NCBI GenBank assembly: GCA_003541895.1
Contig: DPLR01000329.1
Location: 1,197-9,321, forward strand
DNA from: Cytophagales bacterium
Lineage (GTDB): Bacteria; Bacteroidota; Bacteroidia; Cytophagales; Cyclobacteriaceae
Reading direction: 5' to 3'
Length of the DNA stretch: 8,125 bases
Position 1 is the first letter of the stretch; the number at the start of each line of letters is the position of its first letter. The notes beneath the pieces are model-generated. The model was not told where the DNA came from and made no database searches. It saw only the letters and a program-made list of their open reading frames with translations. Below, piece after piece: positions 6,488 through 8,125 of the stretch. The translations under genes and the position numbers were made by a program.

Positions 6488-8125
6488 ATGAAAAGAATTA
6501 TATCCATTTGCATCATTTTGACTTTGGGCATTTCATGTTCAGTGAACAAAAGCAAGGAACTAGAGAAAGATGTCAAAGTTTTTCTCAATGACTTTCAAAG
6601 TAAGCTTCAAGGCTCTGACGAAGAAATTTTGAAATTGTTTACAGGCTCGCAAAGCAAGGACGAAATTTTGAAAGCGATAGTCATTTTGCAAAACAAAGAC
6701 ACAACAGTTAAGTCTCATATCCAACCGGATGAGTTTAAATTTCACATAGAAGGTTCATATATCGTTGTAGAATTTCCAGTTGAACTTACAGCGAGTGGGC
6801 AGTCGACAGAAACAAGTCTTTTATCGTTTCAACTTTTTAAAAACGATAGACAATTCCGAATTGGAAAATTAGAAGGAGAAAAATTATATCGACAGTTTTC
6901 AATACTGAAGAATAAAATTGAATATGCAAAAGAGCTAGCCAGACGAATGGCAGATTTAAAAGTGTACTATGATCGTGCACGCGAATTGCAAAAAAATTAC
7001 GATTCTGTTATCTGGTTCGTTCATCACAAAAACATGACGTATTACTATGCTGTGAAAGGCGTCTACAATTTTGATTCGCTCAAAAAAGGAACTCTACAGA
7101 ATTGCAAAATGGGTTTAATTGATGAAACAGGAAAAGTGATCGTCCCTGTTGAATTTGATTTAATAAGCAATCCATCGATGACATTTGCGGAGGCCGTTGA
7201 GGTTACCAATAATGGAAGAGTCGGGTGTTATTCATTGGATGGAAAAGAAATGATTCCACCAAACTATGAATGGATTGTGCCTTATGAAAAAGGTTTTGCC
7301 AATGCGCTTGTTAAGAAAGATCCAATTTTTGGATGGCTTGATAAAGAATATGCTTTTCATGAAAACTTTCCATCAGAAGAAGCTGAGAAGAGTATTAAGG
7401 AGTTTGAATATTTAACCAACAATGCTTTCAGGTTTGGTATAGGCCATCAGGACTTGATTAGCATACTTTATCCAATTGAAGATTCATTCAGAGGAAACGG
7501 ATTAATTATTGCTTCATCTGTTTTTGCAAGTAATGGGATTCTTCCAATAGTAAATGACGGTTTCGTTACTTTAAAGGATGCAGAAGAAAATCGTCTCTTC
7601 CAATATGGTGATGACTACATTGAGAATACAAATGAAAAACCTTTTAGTGTTTCAGAAACTTTGAGTGCGTTTATTTCTAACATAAAAACAAGATATATTG
7701 GCGGGCGAGGTGAATTTTATACAACTCACAAAATTATTTTGATCGATAAAAACCAAAAACTTTTGAGTTCTATTGAAGCATGGGGTGCAGATTTTAAATT
7801 TCGAAAACTAAGTGATGAGTTGTTTGAGTCAAAAGCTATTTCAGAAACTGATGCGGGGCCTAGTATTTGGGCACGTGAGGCCAATTTTCCCTTCTATTCG
7901 TATTTCAAATTTGATCTGGGTAAGCTTATACGTTTAAAGTCAAATCGCCTTTTTCAATGCACTGAATTTGTAAAGATGGACAGTAGCTATTTGTCCGGTG
8001 ACTTTATCTTTTACCAAAACAATAACGATGTCCATTCAAAATTCGCATCATCAGAAACAATACGGACTATGAGGGATGATATTCTCGCCAGTTATGGATT
8101 TATTTTCTCAGAAGCTTACGTGGGT
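6488..8125 (+). CDS. WG-repeat lipoprotein with C-terminal YARHG domain (partial, runs off the right edge)
   Basis: From ATG 6488 the frame is open to the last base (546 codons, no stop). The signal (MKRIISICIILTLGISC) ends in a lipobox-like GISC, so C17 is probably acylated; position -3 is Gly, a little unusual. Residues of about 25-140 form a mixed alpha/beta domain (VFLNDFQSKLQ ... FKFHIEGSYIVVEF ... LLSFQLF) that might be NTF2-like; this is a guess. A charged helical segment (EYAKELARRMADLKVYYDRARELQ) follows. WG (KWG-type) beta repeats start near residue 207: KMGLIDETGKVIVPVEFD, then a diverged copy GRVGCYSLDGKEMIPPNYE (243-261), then FGWLDKEY (about 281-288). The last visible residues (525-546, MRDDILASYGFIF) match the start of a YARHG domain, which should continue beyond the edge. 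Both domain types are found in cell-envelope proteins; no enzymatic function can be claimed. A TTG-less, A/T-rich 58-nt gap separates it from the metallophosphatase gene, so co-transcription is possible. Confidence 0.82.
   Translation, partial: MKRIISICIILTLGISCSVNKSKELEKDVKVFLNDFQSKLQGSDEEILKLFTGSQSKDEILKAIVILQNKDTTVKSHIQPDEFKFHIEGSYIVVEFPVELTASGQSTETSLLSFQLFKNDRQFRIGKLEGEKLYRQFSILKNKIEYAKELARRMADLKVYYDRARELQKNYDSVIWFVHHKNMTYYYAVKGVYNFDSLKKGTLQNCKMGLIDETGKVIVPVEFDLISNPSMTFAEAVEVTNNGRVGCYSLDGKEMIPPNYEWIVPYEKGFANALVKKDPIFGWLDKEYAFHENFPSEEAEKSIKEFEYLTNNAFRFGIGHQDLISILYPIEDSFRGNGLIIASSVFASNGILPIVNDGFVTLKDAEENRLFQYGDDYIENTNEKPFSVSETLSAFISNIKTRYIGGRGEFYTTHKIILIDKNQKLLSSIEAWGADFKFRKLSDELFESKAISETDAGPSIWAREANFPFYSYFKFDLGKLIRLKSNRLFQCTEFVKMDSSYLSGDFIFYQNNNDVHSKFASSETIRTMRDDILASYGFIFSEAYVG

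Noticed and set aside
4568..7931. Repeated 11-mer AAGCTTATACG near 4568 and near 7921
   Set aside because: Only two copies about 3.3 kb apart with no shared flanks; expected by chance in sequence of this length and not part of a repeat family.
1..8125. Search by eye for CRISPR arrays, insertion sequences, phage genes, tRNAs and defence genes
   Set aside because: No regularly spaced repeats, transposase motifs, terminal inverted repeats, tRNA-like arms or known defence domains were found.

Overview
The window looks like a piece of a Bacteroidota chromosome, probably a Cytophagales-type environmental bacterium. This rests on moderate-to-low GC, a lipoprotein signal followed by acidic residues as in Bacteroidota surface lipoproteins, weak or absent Shine-Dalgarno sites at most genes, and protein families that I recognise as common in that phylum. 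The assignment is inference; there is no rRNA or other marker gene here.

Layout. On the minus strand, 1-2105 holds a two-gene unit for a molybdenum hydroxylase of the isoquinoline 1-oxidoreductase / aldehyde oxidoreductase type. The small [2Fe-2S] subunit (2105-1638) is followed 9 nt later by the large Mo-cofactor subunit (1628 to beyond position 1), which carries a twin-arginine signal and is cut by the left edge. A 191-nt divergent spacer (2106-2296) separates it from a plus-strand lipoprotein glycosidase (2297-4294). That protein has an (alpha/alpha)6-type catalytic domain of the MGH1/GH63-like kind, a beta domain and a C-terminal F5/8 type C (discoidin-like) domain. A gene-poor stretch (4295-4695) follows, with a weak terminator-like hairpin, an A/T palindrome and one unassigned 87-89 codon open frame. 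Next comes a Tat-exported SoxB-like / 5'-nucleotidase-superfamily metallophosphatase (4696-6429). The window ends inside a lipoprotein (6488 to beyond 8125) with WG (KWG) beta repeats and the start of a YARHG domain.

Functional reading. Every recognised locus encodes something predicted to leave the cytoplasm: a Tat-exported Mo enzyme, a probable surface glycosidase, a Tat-exported phosphatase-like enzyme and a lipoprotein of unknown role. They do not form one obvious pathway. No SusC/SusD pair, regulator, sox cluster, transposase, phage gene, CRISPR array or RNA gene is visible. The two partial genes at the edges were translated by hand. I see no clear undescribed multi-gene system. The best leads are the altered metal-site residues and odd start of the SoxB-like protein, and the WG-YARHG lipoprotein next to it.
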